Shown: in pieces, positions 12,077 to 27,000 of the stretch
How positions within the stretch are numbered: position 1 is the stretch's first letter
Layout: every line of letters begins with the position of its first letter
Assembly: GCA_013400115.1 (NCBI GenBank)
Contig: VXBP01008597.1
Span: 558,001 to 622,000 of the forward strand
Origin: Rhinopomastus cyanomelas
Lineage: Eukaryota > Chordata > Aves > Bucerotiformes > Rhinopomastidae
Direction: 5' to 3'
Length of the DNA: 64,000 nt
Translations under genes and position numbers: made by a program
The notes under the pieces: generated by a model
The model's input: the letters and a program-made list of their open reading frames with translations, nothing else
Told to the model about the DNA's origin: nothing
Database searches by the model: none

Positions 12077-15000
12077 CTGTGAAAACAAAACAAGGATGAA
12101 AAATTTAATCTTGGGAAGATAACAAATTTTTCCCATTTCTTCTGAAAACTGTCATCCAATTCACAAAAAGATGCTGTGTTAGAACTAAATCCATTGCTAT
12201 ATCTGGATAAACCAAACCACTCTTTTTCCACACAAAATCTCCAGACAAAGTCAGTGAACTGTGGATTGCAGTGAAAGTTATCATGGAATCACAAAATCAC
12301 AGAACATCAGGGATTGGAATGGACCTCAAAAGATCATCTAGCCCAATCCCCCTGTCACAAGAAGATCACCTAGATCAAGTTCCTTCTCACATTTATGTGG
12401 AACCGCCTATGTTCCAGTCCTATCATTAGAAGACACTGAGAAGAGCCTGGCTCCATCCTCCTGACACCCACCCTTCACATATTTATAGACATTAATGAGG
12501 TCACCCTTCAGTCTTCCTTCCTTCCTTTTCCTGAATGTCTCCTTGTGTGTGGCAGAGAGGATAGAAGAGCTGATCGCCTTAGGACTAACTTCTACCGCGT
12601 TAGCACACAAGGACAGAGCCCGCCATGCTGTGCCATATTTCCCTTCACCTGGGAAGGGCTGAAAACGGTATCATGGGGGGAATTCATTGCAGTCCTTGAG
12701 CTTCTGTTGAGCCACCAAGATATCCGTGTGCAAGAAATGATCTGGAAAATGTTTCCCGTTCACCTTTCCTCTCATGCAAATGCTTCTCTCTGTGAGCCAA
12801 AGGAGCGCCTGGAAAGCTCAGCTCCAAATGCAACGTGTGTCAGAAATGCAGTACGCGCTCAGGAACATGATGTCAATAATTTGTGGTGATTACAGCTTCC
12901 ATATTTGTGGTGGGTGTCCTGCTGCTATGATTTCAGAGCAGAGAATTGGCTAAAGAGGTTTTAAAAACCATTCTTTTCTTGCTTGGCTACTTCACAGTGT
13001 CAATGGCATTTCAAAGTAATTGCACTGGAGAGATGTCAAAGCCCTGGGTTCTGACAGGGGTATTTAGGCACCTGAAAGTCAGGCCTTATGGACTACAGTT
13101 TGTTTTGTAAATGATTTCCTTCTGTTTACCCACTCTCCCATCTCTTTTTCAAAATTAGGAATGGACACCAGCCACAGGAAGGTGGTTCTGCCTTCGCGCT
13201 GTTGTCTTAAAGATTTCTGAGGTGCTAATAGTAAGTAATAATGTTATGACCAGTACCAAAGGCACTGTATCCTTTTCATCATCAGCATCTTTGTGGGGAA
13301 ATGAATGATATTATAAAAAAGAGAGAGAAAAAAAAGGCTAGATGTGTAAATGCTGCAACTTAAACTATCTTCATTTTTCAGTTCAGATTTACTCTTTTTT
13401 CTCAAGTTCCTTCACTCCTGACTCACACACTGGTCAGCGTATGGATCCTCATCCTAACAATGCTGGTAATGAATGTCAAACCTCAGACAGGAAACAGAAG
13501 CTTCATTTATTTTTGCTCTGTGGGAGTCACTGTTTTGATTTTCAGAGTGTTACCTTCCCCTTTTTGTTGGAACCTAAACACATGACTGTTCAGAAAACAG
13601 TTCTGAGAACACAAAGTACAATGTAAATAGCAGAAATAAAACACAGCTGCCATCATAGATCATAGAATCATAGAATCATTAGGGATTGGAAGGGACCTCG
13701 AAAGATCATCTAGTCCAATCCCCCTGACACACTAGGATCTCCTAAACCGAGTCACACAGGAACACATCCAGGCGGGCCTTGAACATCTCCAGTGACAGAC
13801 TCCACAACCACCCTGGGCAACCTGTTCCAGTGCTCTGTCACCCTCACTATGAAAAAGTTCCTTCTCAGGTTGATGTGGAACCTTCTATGTTCCAGCTTAC
13901 AACCATTGCTCCTTGTCCTATTACTACATGACACCGAGAATAGCCCAGCTCCATCCTCCCGACACCCACCCCTCAAATATTTGTAGACATTAATGAGATC
14001 ACCCCTCAGTCTCCTCTTCTCCAAGCTAAAGAGATCCAGCTCCCTCAGCCTCTCCTTGTAAGGGAGGTGCTCCACCTCCTCCATCATCTTCGCTGGACCC
14101 TCTCCAGCAGCTCCACATCCCTCTTGAACTGGGGAGCCCAGAACTGGACACAGTACTCCAGATGTGGCCTCACCAGTACAGAGCAGATGGGGAGAAGAAT
14201 CTCTCTTGATCTGCTAACTACCCCCCTTCTGATCCACCCCAGGATGCTGTTGGCCCTCTTGGCCACAAGAGCACATTGATGGCTCATGGTCATCCTGCTG
14301 TCCACCAGGGCCCCCAGATCCCTCTCTCTCACACTACTCTCCAACAGCTCAGTCCCCAGCCTATACTGGTACCTGGGGTTGTTCTTGCCCAGATGCAAGA
14401 CTCTGCACTTACCCTTGCTATACCTCATTAAATTTCTCTCTGCCCAGCTCTCCAGCCTGTCCAGGTCTTGCTGAATGGCAGCACAGTCTGCAGGGGTGTC
14501 GGCGACACCACCCAGCCACCCAGCTTTGTGTCGTCAGCAAACTTGCTGACAGTGCATGCCAATCCCTCATTCAAGTCATCAGTGAAGATCAGCCCAGTGG
14601 AAAAGATTCAAAGGGAAAGTCAGCTCATTTTGTTGTTTTTGTGTTGACGCCTGAATGGTCACTGACCTCAAATACAATAATGAAAGCCAGCCGTGCCGCT
14701 AAGACGTGCCAAAACTGCAGAGTGTAACCATAGGGGATGGCGGAGTGAGGAGGGTCTCGGTAGTCCCTGTACCTGAAAGGCAAGCACAGTACCATAGTGA
14801 GAAAGCTCCTGCCCTGCTGCCTGGGAAGAAGGCAAAACCAAACCCGGCTGCTCTTGACTGTATTTTTTTGTGCACTAAGGTGGCCTTGGTTCAGACTGTA
14901 CCTTATCACAATTTTTCTGCCTTCCGATGTCGTTCCTGCTCTGATTTTCTCTTTCAGATCAGGTACATACTTTTGAAGCAAGTGCCGTGATCATCTCCTC

Positions 15001-18000
15001 TGCCATGCTTTGGTTCACCCAAATACACTCAGATGAGACTCAAATGCCCCAGCTGCTAATTGAAAATTCAGCACAAAGGACCAGGCCAATGCCTGTGTGA
15101 GGCAAAATTTCAGAAGCCAATACAGAGGATGCTGGGTGCTCAGCATCAGCATTTTTCTCTACAGCATCTTTCTTGGCAGCTCAATATGTGCCTTGCAGGC
15201 ACCTCCTCAGAGTGGGGAGCAGGGTAGAACATTCTGCTGTTTTGATGGATTCTTTCTTCCATCTCCAAGTTCATTTTGAAACGGTAAGTGTCCCAGATTT
15301 TGTCCTGACAGCTCTTCCAAAATCCATATAAGACTGCGTCTTGGGCTCCATCTGGCCCTTGGTCAATTAATTGGCCATTCCCGGAGTAAAGCTTGACACA
15401 TCCTGCCTTTAGTGGAACCAGAAGTACATATTTTGGTACTCTAGCAGGTCAATGGGTGTGTACGAAAGGAATCTAGTGTCTTCACAGAATCACGGAACAT
15501 TAGGGATTGGAAGGAACCTCAAAAGATCATCCAGTGCAATCGCCCAACAATTCCAGGATCATCCAGATCAAGTCTGGAACATATCCAGGTGGGTTGTCTC
15601 ACAGCATGTTTCTTTAAGACTTTAGGTCTTAGAAATCTTGGGAGATCTGAATCCAGGGGGGCACTGAAGGTTCATTAACAAATAATGAACCTTTGAAGGT
15701 CGCACATTTCTGGAGTCCATTTCTACTAGCAGTAAGTTAAAATACCATACTATACAATAAACTTAAGCTTGATCCCCAGGTTGGTTTTAAGAAAAACAAA
15801 GAAAAAGAAATAAGCAGTTATTTAACCTGTATGATAATCTGTACTTCTTCCTGCATGTTCATTTACTTAGATTGCAGAGGACAAAGTAAACTGTGTCTTG
15901 ACATCTTAGTTAGCAACCGACCTCTTTTGAATTGCAGTATCTCTAGTGCAAGTTCTTCAAACTGAGATGATCTTCCATTCTACAAATGTCATAATTTAGG
16001 ATATTTAAATTATCCTAAGCATCCTGAAAACAGAAGTTCCTGGACCAAGTCCCAGGTAAGCAGAGTGTTTCTCCTTTGCGTACTTGAACTGACCACTACA
16101 CGTGAAAAGATGGGGGAACCTTTTACAGACAACCATAGGAGCAGAAGTTACCTGAATATGGCCACTGTTTTTTGTTCAGATAGACTGTCTTCCTGGAAAA
16201 ATGCCTACACCTTTCCTTGCATCACTGTCCTGATCTGGCTTGAAGTGCAATTACAATGACTGATGTTTAGGTGAGTTAAGCAGCTGATAAACTCAGCTAA
16301 AGAAAGCAAGGTGTTAATTTTCTTTCAAGGGCAGATATACATAACAATCCCGTGTGCCCCAAAAGAACAGATTTATCTTCTGCAGATTTATTGCACCATT
16401 TCAACAGTCTCCTTTCTATGGGTTGTTAAAGGGGCACCTTTTTTATGGATGGGATTTCCACCATTGGCTTTAAGTAGCAGTAACACCAGTTGGGAAAGAA
16501 AGGAATTAAAGTGGGTGAAGAGAATGACCAGAATCAAAAAGCATCAATAAATGATGCTACCAAAAAAAAAAAAAAAAGGTGGAATGGAGTATCCTCAAAG
16601 CAGTTCTCCTCTGCAGAAGACATGGATTCAATATCAGGATGTTCTTTCTGTCAAACACACTGCAGCACTATTAATGTACCACTCAAACTTATTATTAATA
16701 AAAGTGCCACAATCTCACAAAGTGTCACTGAATTTTGCTGTGGCACAGAATATTTTTTGTTCTTTAGACACTAGTGAAAGGATATTTTAATCCTTCACAG
16801 TGAAAAATACTGGGAGGAAGTAGCACTCATGCTTGTAAACCAGTGTTGCAATAAAAAAAGTGGCAGCTGTACTTGTTCTTTGGTGTTTTGGTATCTTATC
16901 TGGATCCTTGATTCTTTGGACCCTACGAAACAACCAGGTGCTAATCTATCATGACAGACTAGTCTCAGGCTGCTACTTCTCCAGTTGTATCTGAATACAG
17001 ATAATTAACTGATGGTTATTTTCACTCAAACCACAAGTATGTGATACAAGTAATAATTACAGCTGTAAGCAATGACACAAACATATGCACCGTTCAACAC
17101 CTAGGAAGTGCTGGATGTGAAGCTTCCATAAGGGGTAGCTTATGCCTGTGAAACAACTCAGTGTAGTCACTTCTGTGCAGCCTTGACTTCCTCCTGCATG
17201 TGCTATCATAGAATCTGATTACTGGTTCATCTCACTGGTACTTAAGTAACCAGCCACCCATTATTGGCCTTCTGATACCGTATTTCTCCGTGATGGCTGT
17301 GTCTGATTCAAGCCTTAACATCTTAGGGACACCTGCAACTTTTCAGCTTCTCCTCTTCAAGTAACAGCCAAACAGCCCATTTAGTTGTTTCCGTTACTGT
17401 TTTTAAGTTCAGAGAATTAGATCCAGCTACAGATTTACCACAGATCTTCTCCTTTGCAGTGTGTTAAAGCAGAGAGTTATTTTGATCAGACACTTACCTG
17501 CAATATTTTAATGGTGAACCAGAGAATTCACTTCCGTTTGATGTTGGCTCTGAACGGTTCTCAAAGTCAGACACCAGAAACACTGATAAACTGGCGTTAA
17601 CATAGCCAACCATACACCTGGAGGTAAAAAAACCCTGAAGTCAGGACACAGCAAGGATATTCATGTAACTGTGGTACCCACAAGAATGTTCTCTGGGCTT
17701 CATGAAATCCACAGTATGGCTGTGACTCTTATTAATATTTGAAAGAGTTATTGAGGCAATATAAAAGGAAATGCTCAGGTAGGTCAGATGGACAATAAAA
17801 GTGAAGCAACGGTGGATTTCTGTGACAGAAGAAATGATGAAGACTGAGACTGATTACTTTTGAAGAGGAAAGTCGCGTAAAAGGTGACACAATAGAGGTA
17901 GAGAAAATAATGAGTCTCTCTGGGAAGATAGTCAGAATATTCCCACTGTTACTCACAGAATCACAGAACTTTAGGAATTGGAAGGGACCTCGAAAGATCA

Positions 18001-21000
18001 TATAGTCCAATCCCCCTGCCAGAGCAGAATGTCTTATTGTACTAGCAGAAAGGTACATTAAATCAGATGGAAAAGCAATACAGCTACAACAGCTTTTTAC
18101 ACAACGCCCAGTTAATCACAGGGACCTGTTTATTAAAGTTCCCAGGGTGGCTGAGCATTGGGAGGCTCAGGCAGAGTTTGGAGAACGCAGTAGGAGGGTG
18201 CACATTGCCTGACAAAGGAGACACTAAAAGACTTAAGCTTGGTGTTAATGAGCTGAGGAGAGGTGTGGTGAGTGTACTCTGCACTGCCCAAGCACAGGGA
18301 AGTCACAGAATCACAGAACATTAGGGATTGGAAGGGACCTCAAAAGATCATCTAGTCCAATCCCCCTGCCACATCAGGATCATCTAGATCCAGTTGCACA
18401 GGCACACATCCAGGTAGGATTTAAATGTCTCCAGAAAGAAAGGAGACTCCACAACTCCCCTGGGCAGCCTGTTCCTGTGCTCTGTCACCCTCACCGCGAT
18501 AGAATTCCTTCACACATTGATGTGGAACCTCCTGTGTTCCAGCTCACACGCATTGCCGCTGTGCAGTTTGGTGCAGAGTACACTGCACAGTAAGGGTTGG
18601 GATTTTTTGAACTCTGGGTTTCTCAGTCTGTGAGAAGCTACATTTAAATACCATCCAGCATTGTCCCGAAACCTCCATACTTACAGGATCTGTAACTTAT
18701 TTAATTACAATATTTTTTAGTATCACTGGGTGTCATGAGGATCTAATACCTACAGATTTTTTTGAAACAAAAAAGCACCTCTTTCATGTAAGTTATTCAA
18801 CAGCAGGTGTTCTTGACTCCTTAATTTGAGAAAATTCAATATTCTGGTGAGTTTTTGAATTGCTTCCTGGTTTTGTAGCAGTACTTGTTAGTACCAATAT
18901 CCTGAATGCAGACATAAATATTTTTAATCCAAATTGGCTCCTTTAAAGGGTTCTTTTCTGATGGTTTTGTCTAGAAATTAATTCAGGAGAGCAGCGGAAG
19001 AGTGAAAACATTGTACAAGAGGTTTACGAATAGGTTCTAAGAGTTTTCTCTGCTCGCCAAACCACTTCCCCAAAGCCCGTGAGTCGTATTTGAATCTTCA
19101 TAAACATAGAATTTATAATGGTGTTGTTTTTTCACGCGTGGTGATGCTGAGAGAATCAGCAGCAAATAAAGTTGCTGACAGTATGACAGTGTCCTATGGA
19201 TGTTCATAATGGCGCAAGCAGAGACGCGTGGTCAGGAACGACTGGCACCTGACTAAGCTCTTTACCTGGGAAGGTACTTTATCTCTTCATGAAAATAAAT
19301 GGGGAACATTTCTCCTGGCACTGACTAAAATGCCAAACTCCTTGCAGGACAGCAAGTTAGCAGCTCTACTAATCAGGAGCTGCCATGCCGGCTCTGCCCT
19401 TCTTCTGTCAGTCTGGTTAAACAGTATTGACAGCCAAAAGGCAGCAGAAAAGCAGCAACAGAAGAACTCGCCTTCTGTAGCAGGGAATAAAAATCAATCT
19501 GCCATATGCCTAATGGCAGAACGCAAGCTCTCTGTCACTGTCTGCTGTTTAGCTTGGGTTTCTCTGAACAGTGGGGTCCTTGCTAATGGAGCTGCTAGGA
19601 AATAATTAGCAAACTGCATCTGTTTGTGTTCAGCTGGATTCAATGATCTTCTGACAGCCTGAGTTGTGCAAGTTGCCACGTAGCAGCTATACTCACACTT
19701 GCTGTTAGTGTACAAGGCTAATATAATCTCAGTATTTAGCCACTCTGAAAGAAAATCCAGCAGGGATTCAGTTCACAAATGTTTCCTGAAAGATTTAATC
19801 TAAGGACTCTAGTTTTAGAAGGAAAACAAATTACTTTGCTCCGTAAGTGAACCTTGATTTATTAGTTGGGGATTGCTTCCTCTTGTTAGACACTATTTTT
19901 CTGAGTTTTTTGAGCATGCTGAAGACTACGTCAGGGAAAACGAAGCCTAGTGAATGAGTTTAAATGAATCATAGAATCATAGAATCATAGAATCATCATG
20001 ACTGGAAAGGACCTTCCAGATCATCAAGTCCAGCCCTCATCCCAACATCTCCCTAGGCTCTAGACCATTAATTCTGTAACTGATAAATATTGGCGTTGTA
20101 CTAGGATGAAAAGAGGGCTGCATCAGTGTAGACTAGCTGGGAACTGCAGCCTGAGCAGCAATAGTGTCACACCCATCACATCTCTGTAACAGCTCTGCCA
20201 TGTTTTCCTTGAATGAATGAATGTAATAGATTATGGTCACTCAGCAGCCCATGCTGTGAGTATGCAAAGCAGCCTGATCTATGGCTGATATCTGTTACCT
20301 AAGCACAAACACAAGTCTGGGTTAGTGGAATCAGCACATGCACGGACAGTACTGTTGTATCGCTTCAAGTAGCAAGGGATTTCCACTTGCGTCTGTTTTT
20401 CCAAAGAAGGGCTTACTTTTGTCCAGCTTCTCCTTGGCCAGCACAAGGCCCGTATTTGTAAGCATAGACAAGGCGAGGGATGAAATCCGATGTCACAGCT
20501 ATAACGAATGCATTTGTGATCACGGAGAGAATTCCAATGCCTTCCAGGATGCCGTACCAGATTCCTGTTCAACAAGGAGAGTATGTCAGCTCCAGAAAAA
20601 AACCCTTTCTCTTGAAATCTAGACCCATCCTGTCTGACACACCAGGGACCTAGTGGGCATAGCCACTTGGATTTGCCCAGGGAAACATAAAACATAAAGG
20701 CCCCTTATGGCCTGGTGACTGCTTTAATTTCACTTTCATATTTCAGCTTGTCTCTCTGGTTGTTTTGTTCAAACTGAACAGAGATGTGTGTTCACAGTGT
20801 GTCTCTGCAAGAAAAATCCTGCAGAGAAGACTGATCACAGTTAAAACATCTTGGCTGTCAAGGCATTCAGACAGTCATTAAAAGCCATTTTTCAGTATGT
20901 AAGTAGATTAGCATCAGATACTTGAAGTTGTTTTGAACAACTGAGTTGTATGTTATTAATAAGGAAGATGACTGAAAATGGCTTAATCTGCCTTACCTGA

Positions 21001-24000
21001 AGCGATCAGTACTTTGCTTTAAAAACAGCGCGCGCGCACACACACAACAGACACATGCAGAGAGAGCTCACCTATGTCTTTGGCTCTTGAAGCTAAAGGT
21101 CTTCTCCACTGGGTCACGAATTTGTACGCATCGAGCCGAATTTCAATAATATTGTTAAGTAAGGCCAGAAGTGGTGCCAGTGGAAAAGCTGCCACAAAAA
21201 TGGTTGTGAAGCCAAACTGAAGAACTAGGACAGAGAAGATCACAGTGTAATGGCTAAGACTGAACCCCAAGCTTTAAGATACCCAACAATACAAGTGTAT
21301 AAACATTATGCATGTGCAAACATTCCTGATTATGCCGCACCGTACAATAACGTAGCGACATTTGTACCAACATTCCTTGCCAAAAGTTCAGAGTAAGGAT
21401 GAGTAGAATAAATGCATCCCTGGGGTGGGCAGAAACATTTACATTTTGTAATTGGGACTGAAGTTTGGAGATGAACAAGCTGTGCTTTTAAAAAGGGGCA
21501 TTTTTACACAAGCATCAAGTAGGACCTCTCAATACTTGCAAAGTTTAGGTCTGAACTTATTCCTTTTTACAGTAGAGGTGGGCAGCAGTTTGAAACTTTG
21601 AGTCTCTAGGGGCAATTAAAAACTGCCCAATTTCCCATTAGAATCATAGCATCATTAAGGTTGGAAAAGACCTTCAAGATCATGAAGTCCAACCATCTAC
21701 CATATAACAAATTGCATGAGGGAGAAAAGAACAAGAAAGCCAATCATGACATACACAGTTCAGTCACACAGGCCAAAGGATCTTGTTCTTGATGTTACTT
21801 TGAGCACAAGCTCCCTTTAAATGGGGGGTAGCAAACATGAAGAGGTCTATACCACACAGTTGAATATTAAAAGCCCAAGGGAAACCTCCCTTTAGGAGAT
21901 AACAGCAAAGTTCTTTAGAAATGTACACAGGTGAGGAGGCTCTGGTTTTGAAGATGGCCTTCTCACACGAAATCAGAGTGAGAAGTGTTTCATAGATGTG
22001 AGGTTACCAAACCAACAACAGCGTAGTTCACTACACTTGCTTGGTTCTTACAAATTCCCATTCCTCAGCCAACCTGTGAGCATTAAAAGAATTTTGCAGC
22101 CTCTTTAGATCCATACAGCAATAATTCAAAACATACGTCAGCCCACTTCAACAAAAAGCAGACAATATGAAAATCTAGTGGCAGAGGAGGTCAGAGCCAT
22201 ACTCATTTCAAGGTATTCGTCGAAGAGCCCATAAGCATTCATAGGTTGCAGATTGTAGTCCTTTTCCCACTGTGGGAAGCTCGTTTTTCTCTGTGTGCCA
22301 TATTCCTGCCGTAATTTTCTCCTCGTCCACCAATTTTGAATTAGCCTACGTTTCCAAATAAATGACAGAAATAAGGAAAACATTAGTGGATATTTATTAC
22401 AAAATTGGAAGGAAGTCGCTTAGTGTGCACTACATGTCTTGCAAAATGAATTTCCCAATGCACAGAAAAAGAGAGCGTTAGTAATACGTGTGGCTGATGA
22501 CATGGCAGAGCAGGTGTGAAAACAACTACACCTCATGGCTGGCATCCAGGCCTAGATGTTGTCAAAATGGTGGAGAGAGAGGCTTTGACATCATCTCATT
22601 ATTTATTCACCTTCTTTTTCTCTACACAGAATGGCAATTCACTTCAGGGGCTGTTTAGAAAAGAAAAAGGTTTATAGGTCATGGAAGAAGGGGGTGGCCA
22701 CTTGGGGTGATTGTAAGGCTCTGGTGAGAGACTGTAGGGATGCAACTACAAAAGCCAAGACCTCCTTGCAATTAAACCTTGCAAGAGAGGTCAAGGGCAA
22801 CAAAAAGGGCTTCTTCAAATACACTGCAAGTAAAACTAAAACTAGAGGCAATGTAGGGCCCCTGCTGAATGTGGTGTCCTGCCACATGTGTGTCTCTTGT
22901 CCTGCCTGTGAGAAGGTCAGAGGGCAGCAAATTAGGAGGTGAGGTGGATGTGAGACCAATATGCTGAGACAGATGCTGGTTAACTTCTTCCTTTGTGAGT
23001 GGGAAAACCCATAACCAATGTTACCAAGTATTTAAGACTCTGTAAAATTCAAAGAGATGTCATTCTCTGAAGTATGACTGAGCAAAATGCGAGCAACACC
23101 ATGAACTGTGCCTTTAATATGCATGGAATTTCTTCTAAGAAAAACATCAACTTGAAATTGTGGTTTTGCATCTGCTATAAAGCAAAAATTTATTTATTTT
23201 TTCCTAGTTATTGTAAATGTGCCTCTGCAGGAGAAAAACTGATGCTCAGGTTCAGGGGTATTGAGGTAGTGTTTGTGTAAAGGAGAAGCACCACTCTGAT
23301 GTACCAGTGGTTGCACTAAAAGTGTGGCCACTAAACCATCAGTGCTCTAGGATGCACCTGAAGGCCTCTCTTTGTTATCTTTGAAACCCAGGTTTTGACT
23401 CGCTGGCAGAAACTGCGGAAGAGAAGCCATTGTTACATGCGTCAGTGAGAAATGTGATGGCAGGTGCTGGGAATCCTGTCACCAAGGAACAGCCAGTGGC
23501 ATTTCCAACTTGCCCTGTGTATCTTTGTGGTCCCTGTGGGACCACATGCCTGCATCAGAGCTGGTCAGCTACCCTGAAATGGTGAATAAAACACCTCCAG
23601 AACAGAGGTACTCCTCTGCTGCAGCTGTCTTATGGGGAAATACTGCCTGCTGTCAGCTTTGGCCCTGTGCAGTGCTGGCTCTGCCTGTGTCTCAGCAGTC
23701 AGTAGCCAGTACATGGGTAAAGGTGCAGCGATGTCCTATCATAGATTACAGGTTTGCCTCCAAATCCTCTGGCCATCAACATGGTGCTGGCTTCAGTTAT
23801 ACAGAAATGCAAGTCATTTTTGTCAGGCAAAAAGGAAATGCACTTGCCTGCAGCATTTCAGGGATATCAGACAGGCAGAAAGGTTTGGAGAGCAACTACA
23901 ACTCCATCAGAACACAGTGCAGCCCCTCGCACTGTTCTGACTGCAGGTTTTGTGTTGGGAATGTCTTTGTGACTCCAAAGCGAGAAGGCTGACTTCACCT

Positions 24001-27000
24001 GAAGAACTTCATTCCTAGTAAATTCACTTATTCTTAAACAATGCCCTCCTAACTTGTCCAGTCACCTTCTTTCATCCCCTTCTGTGCTCTTTATTAAGTT
24101 TCAAAATGCCCATAATAGGCAGCAGAAAGTTCTAATGACAACTGACAAAAGTGGCAGAAAGTGAAAAGGGAAGGATCAATATTACTGCTGCTGTTCTCTC
24201 CTCAGCCTGGCTAATTCCTCCAGCAATAACAGCTGCAAAATTCCAGCAAGCAGTGTTAGGCACAAGACAGGGAAGGCAAAGGGATTTGAGTACCTTGAGT
24301 GCCAATTAGTCTGTGCATTTAAATAATTTACTCCATTCTCACTAGAGATCTGAGGCTGTCTGAAGTTGCTTCTGCAACATGTTTCTGCAGTTACCATAGA
24401 ATGGTTTTTAGAAGGGATTTTAAAGAGTATCTAGTTCCAACTCCCCTGCCATGGACACGGGATATGTCTCCCTAGAACAGGACTTGCTCAAAGTCCCATC
24501 TTACCTCACCTTGAACACTTCCAGGGAGGGGGCATCCACAACTTCTCTGGGCCACCTCCTCTAGTGCCTCACCACCCTCCCTCATAGTCATGAATTTTTT
24601 CCAAATATATAATCTAAATCTACCCTTTTTTAGTATGAAACTCTTCAGGGACTGAATCATAGAATCATTATGGACTGAAAGGGACCTCAAAAGATCATCT
24701 AGTCCAATCCCTCTGCAACAGCAGGATCACCTAGNACTGAACTCTACACTGGTTCTGCTCTGGACCCTGCAGTGATGCAGGATCACTCTGTACTTTGCAA
24801 GGGCAAACTTTATGACAACATCAGCTTTCTCTTATATTTTCACGCTCACTGATTTTTCTTGATGGTCTGACACACTCTGTCTTTAGCATCAACTGTCTAT
24901 ATTAATAATATGAAACATGCTTATTAAATAATAATCAGTAAGAAATGAACCAACTGGGAATGAATAATCGTCAACCTTTTTAGCTGGGCCACAGCCACTG
25001 AAGGTCACCAGGAAACTTGTCTACACCCCAACAGCAGAATACGCTCTGAGGGTGTATACACCAGCACTGCATTTTTTTCAGCTCACACCTGCCTTTCAGG
25101 CATGTTTTGTCACTCAGGAAGGAGAGACCCAATTCAGAATTTACTAGCTAGTTAAAAACCATACAGAAATTATTTCCTGTGTAAGGAATGCAGAGGTCCC
25201 GCAGTCGTTTTAAAGAGTTTTGAAACAAGGAATTCCATGTAATGAAATCAAGTACTTCCCATATCTTATTGATTTGTTAGTATTTCTATCACAATTCTGG
25301 TTTTGCAAACTATGCCCAGTGAGAAAGAACACAGTTACCATCTCTCTCTATATGTCTGGAAATCTGTTTGGAGGGTTCTGCACTCCAGGGGGATTTTTCT
25401 ATTAGTCACTACTGTATCTTGGTTTTATGTATCTGGTCATAAGCAAAGCATGACCCTATTATTATCCCATGAGCTGCAGAAGCATAAGCGTTGTAGTTAC
25501 TTACGGGTAGCCCAGTTCCATGAAATTGTTCCAAGTCTGCTTTAACACCATTATAATACCCATTTGCATACAGAGATCAATAAGGCATCCACTAGGGTGG
25601 CACTATGGAGAAAAAGAAGGAAAGGTTTAAAAGGAAATAATGCTGAATTTTAAAGCCTTTCTTAGTGACTAGAAATCGTTACTAGATAATTTGCTTAAAG
25701 GAAATTACATGCCATTATCTTTCTTTAAATAAAAACCCCAAACTCATGGGAACATGTGAGTCAATACCACACTGTCTGCCTCTTAAACCTCTGCAGAGGT
25801 GAGAATCACCTGAAACCAGTGCAGTTTTCACATTAGTAGTTCTCCTTTCTTGTTCAGCTGTGGGTAGGACAGAGGCAAAGGCTACCATGTTTCTCCAATG
25901 ATTCAGTAGTTTTTTGAGAGGCAGACTGTGCACCAAGGCAAAGAATGGACAGGAAATTCCTCCTGACTGCACAGCCAAGCAACTTATGCCTAGAAGATAG
26001 ACTCGTACTGAGTACTATGTAATGTCTATCAATGCAAAGCTATTCTCTTCTTGAGGAACCACAAAGCTCTGCGTGTCAAACAATAGTTTGGAGAGTCTAC
26101 TGTTGAATGTTTTCTTGCTCTCGCAGTGGCTCCAGACAGTGAAGAAGTAGTGCTGCTTTTGGGAGGGGTGCTCAGCTGGTATAAATGTCAGTAGTTCCAC
26201 AATTTTTTATCTATTATTGGAATAAATAGAAAAGGACCGAGCATTTTGCGCAATTGACTTTGTGGATCCAAACAGTCCGAGCTGTGTTGGTAAACGCTGG
26301 ATAATTTGAAGAAATCAGTGACACGGAACTGGAACTGTTTGACTTTTAGGGAGAGCAGTTAGTTATGACCCATAACAAAATGTGACATGAATTTATTATA
26401 GGTGCTGCGTTTTGCAGTGCTCAGAATCCGGGTCCCCTCTGAGGTTTCTGTTGACCTCATTCAATTTCTCTTTAGAATAACAGGATGGTAGATAAACTAT
26501 TATTATTTTTTAATGAATGTTTCTGGTGTTATTATTAAATCACCATCATTCTATTTTCAGGAATCAGTCACACAATCCAATCTAACCTAAGAGAGGTCGG
26601 TGCAATATTAGTGAAGTAGCAGTGATGATATTACAACCATAACATCACTAATATATAAATTATGGTCTGAGTATGTCCATAGATACTGGAACATATTTAG
26701 TTGTGTTATTAAATGTCTTAGACTTGGCTTCATCCAACAAATGAAGAGAGTGCTATTGGAAGGATTTCTGGGCATTATATATTAAATGACATTCCTAATA
26801 AGACCTATCACATAGATGGTCAATGAAGATTTGTTCTATCAGACATAGTTTTTATTATTAGACTTGTTTTTTACTCTGGAAAAAGAAAAATATTAGAGAC
26901 TACTAACAGTAGCTTCCACAAGCAACTGACCCAACCCGTAATACTTTGCTGTTGCGCTTCCCCCACAAATCTGGTTCTTTCCTCCTCACATCTGTGCTCC

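Noticed and set aside
11885..12099. Open frame on the plus strand opposite the last ANO4 exon
   Set aside because: It is the antisense shadow of a coding exon whose minus-strand reading matches ANO4 with splice sites and stop.
13660..13690. Repeated tcatagaa units as a possible CRISPR or microsatellite array
   Set aside because: They are the short terminal repeats of CR1 3' ends; no spacers.
13752..14428. Minus-strand frames that look like a protein gene (LEHRRFHINLRRNFF and VLHLGKNNPRYQYRL)
   Set aside because: These recur at many places in the window and belong to the CR1 ORF2 C-terminus, not to a host gene.
20338..20622. Plus-strand frame over 20338-20622
   Set aside because: Antisense of the ANO4 TM9 exon; no family resemblance in its own frame.
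23510..23992. 160-codon open frame on the plus strand
   Set aside because: No domain, overlapping open frames in other phases, inside an ANO4 intron; chance frame.
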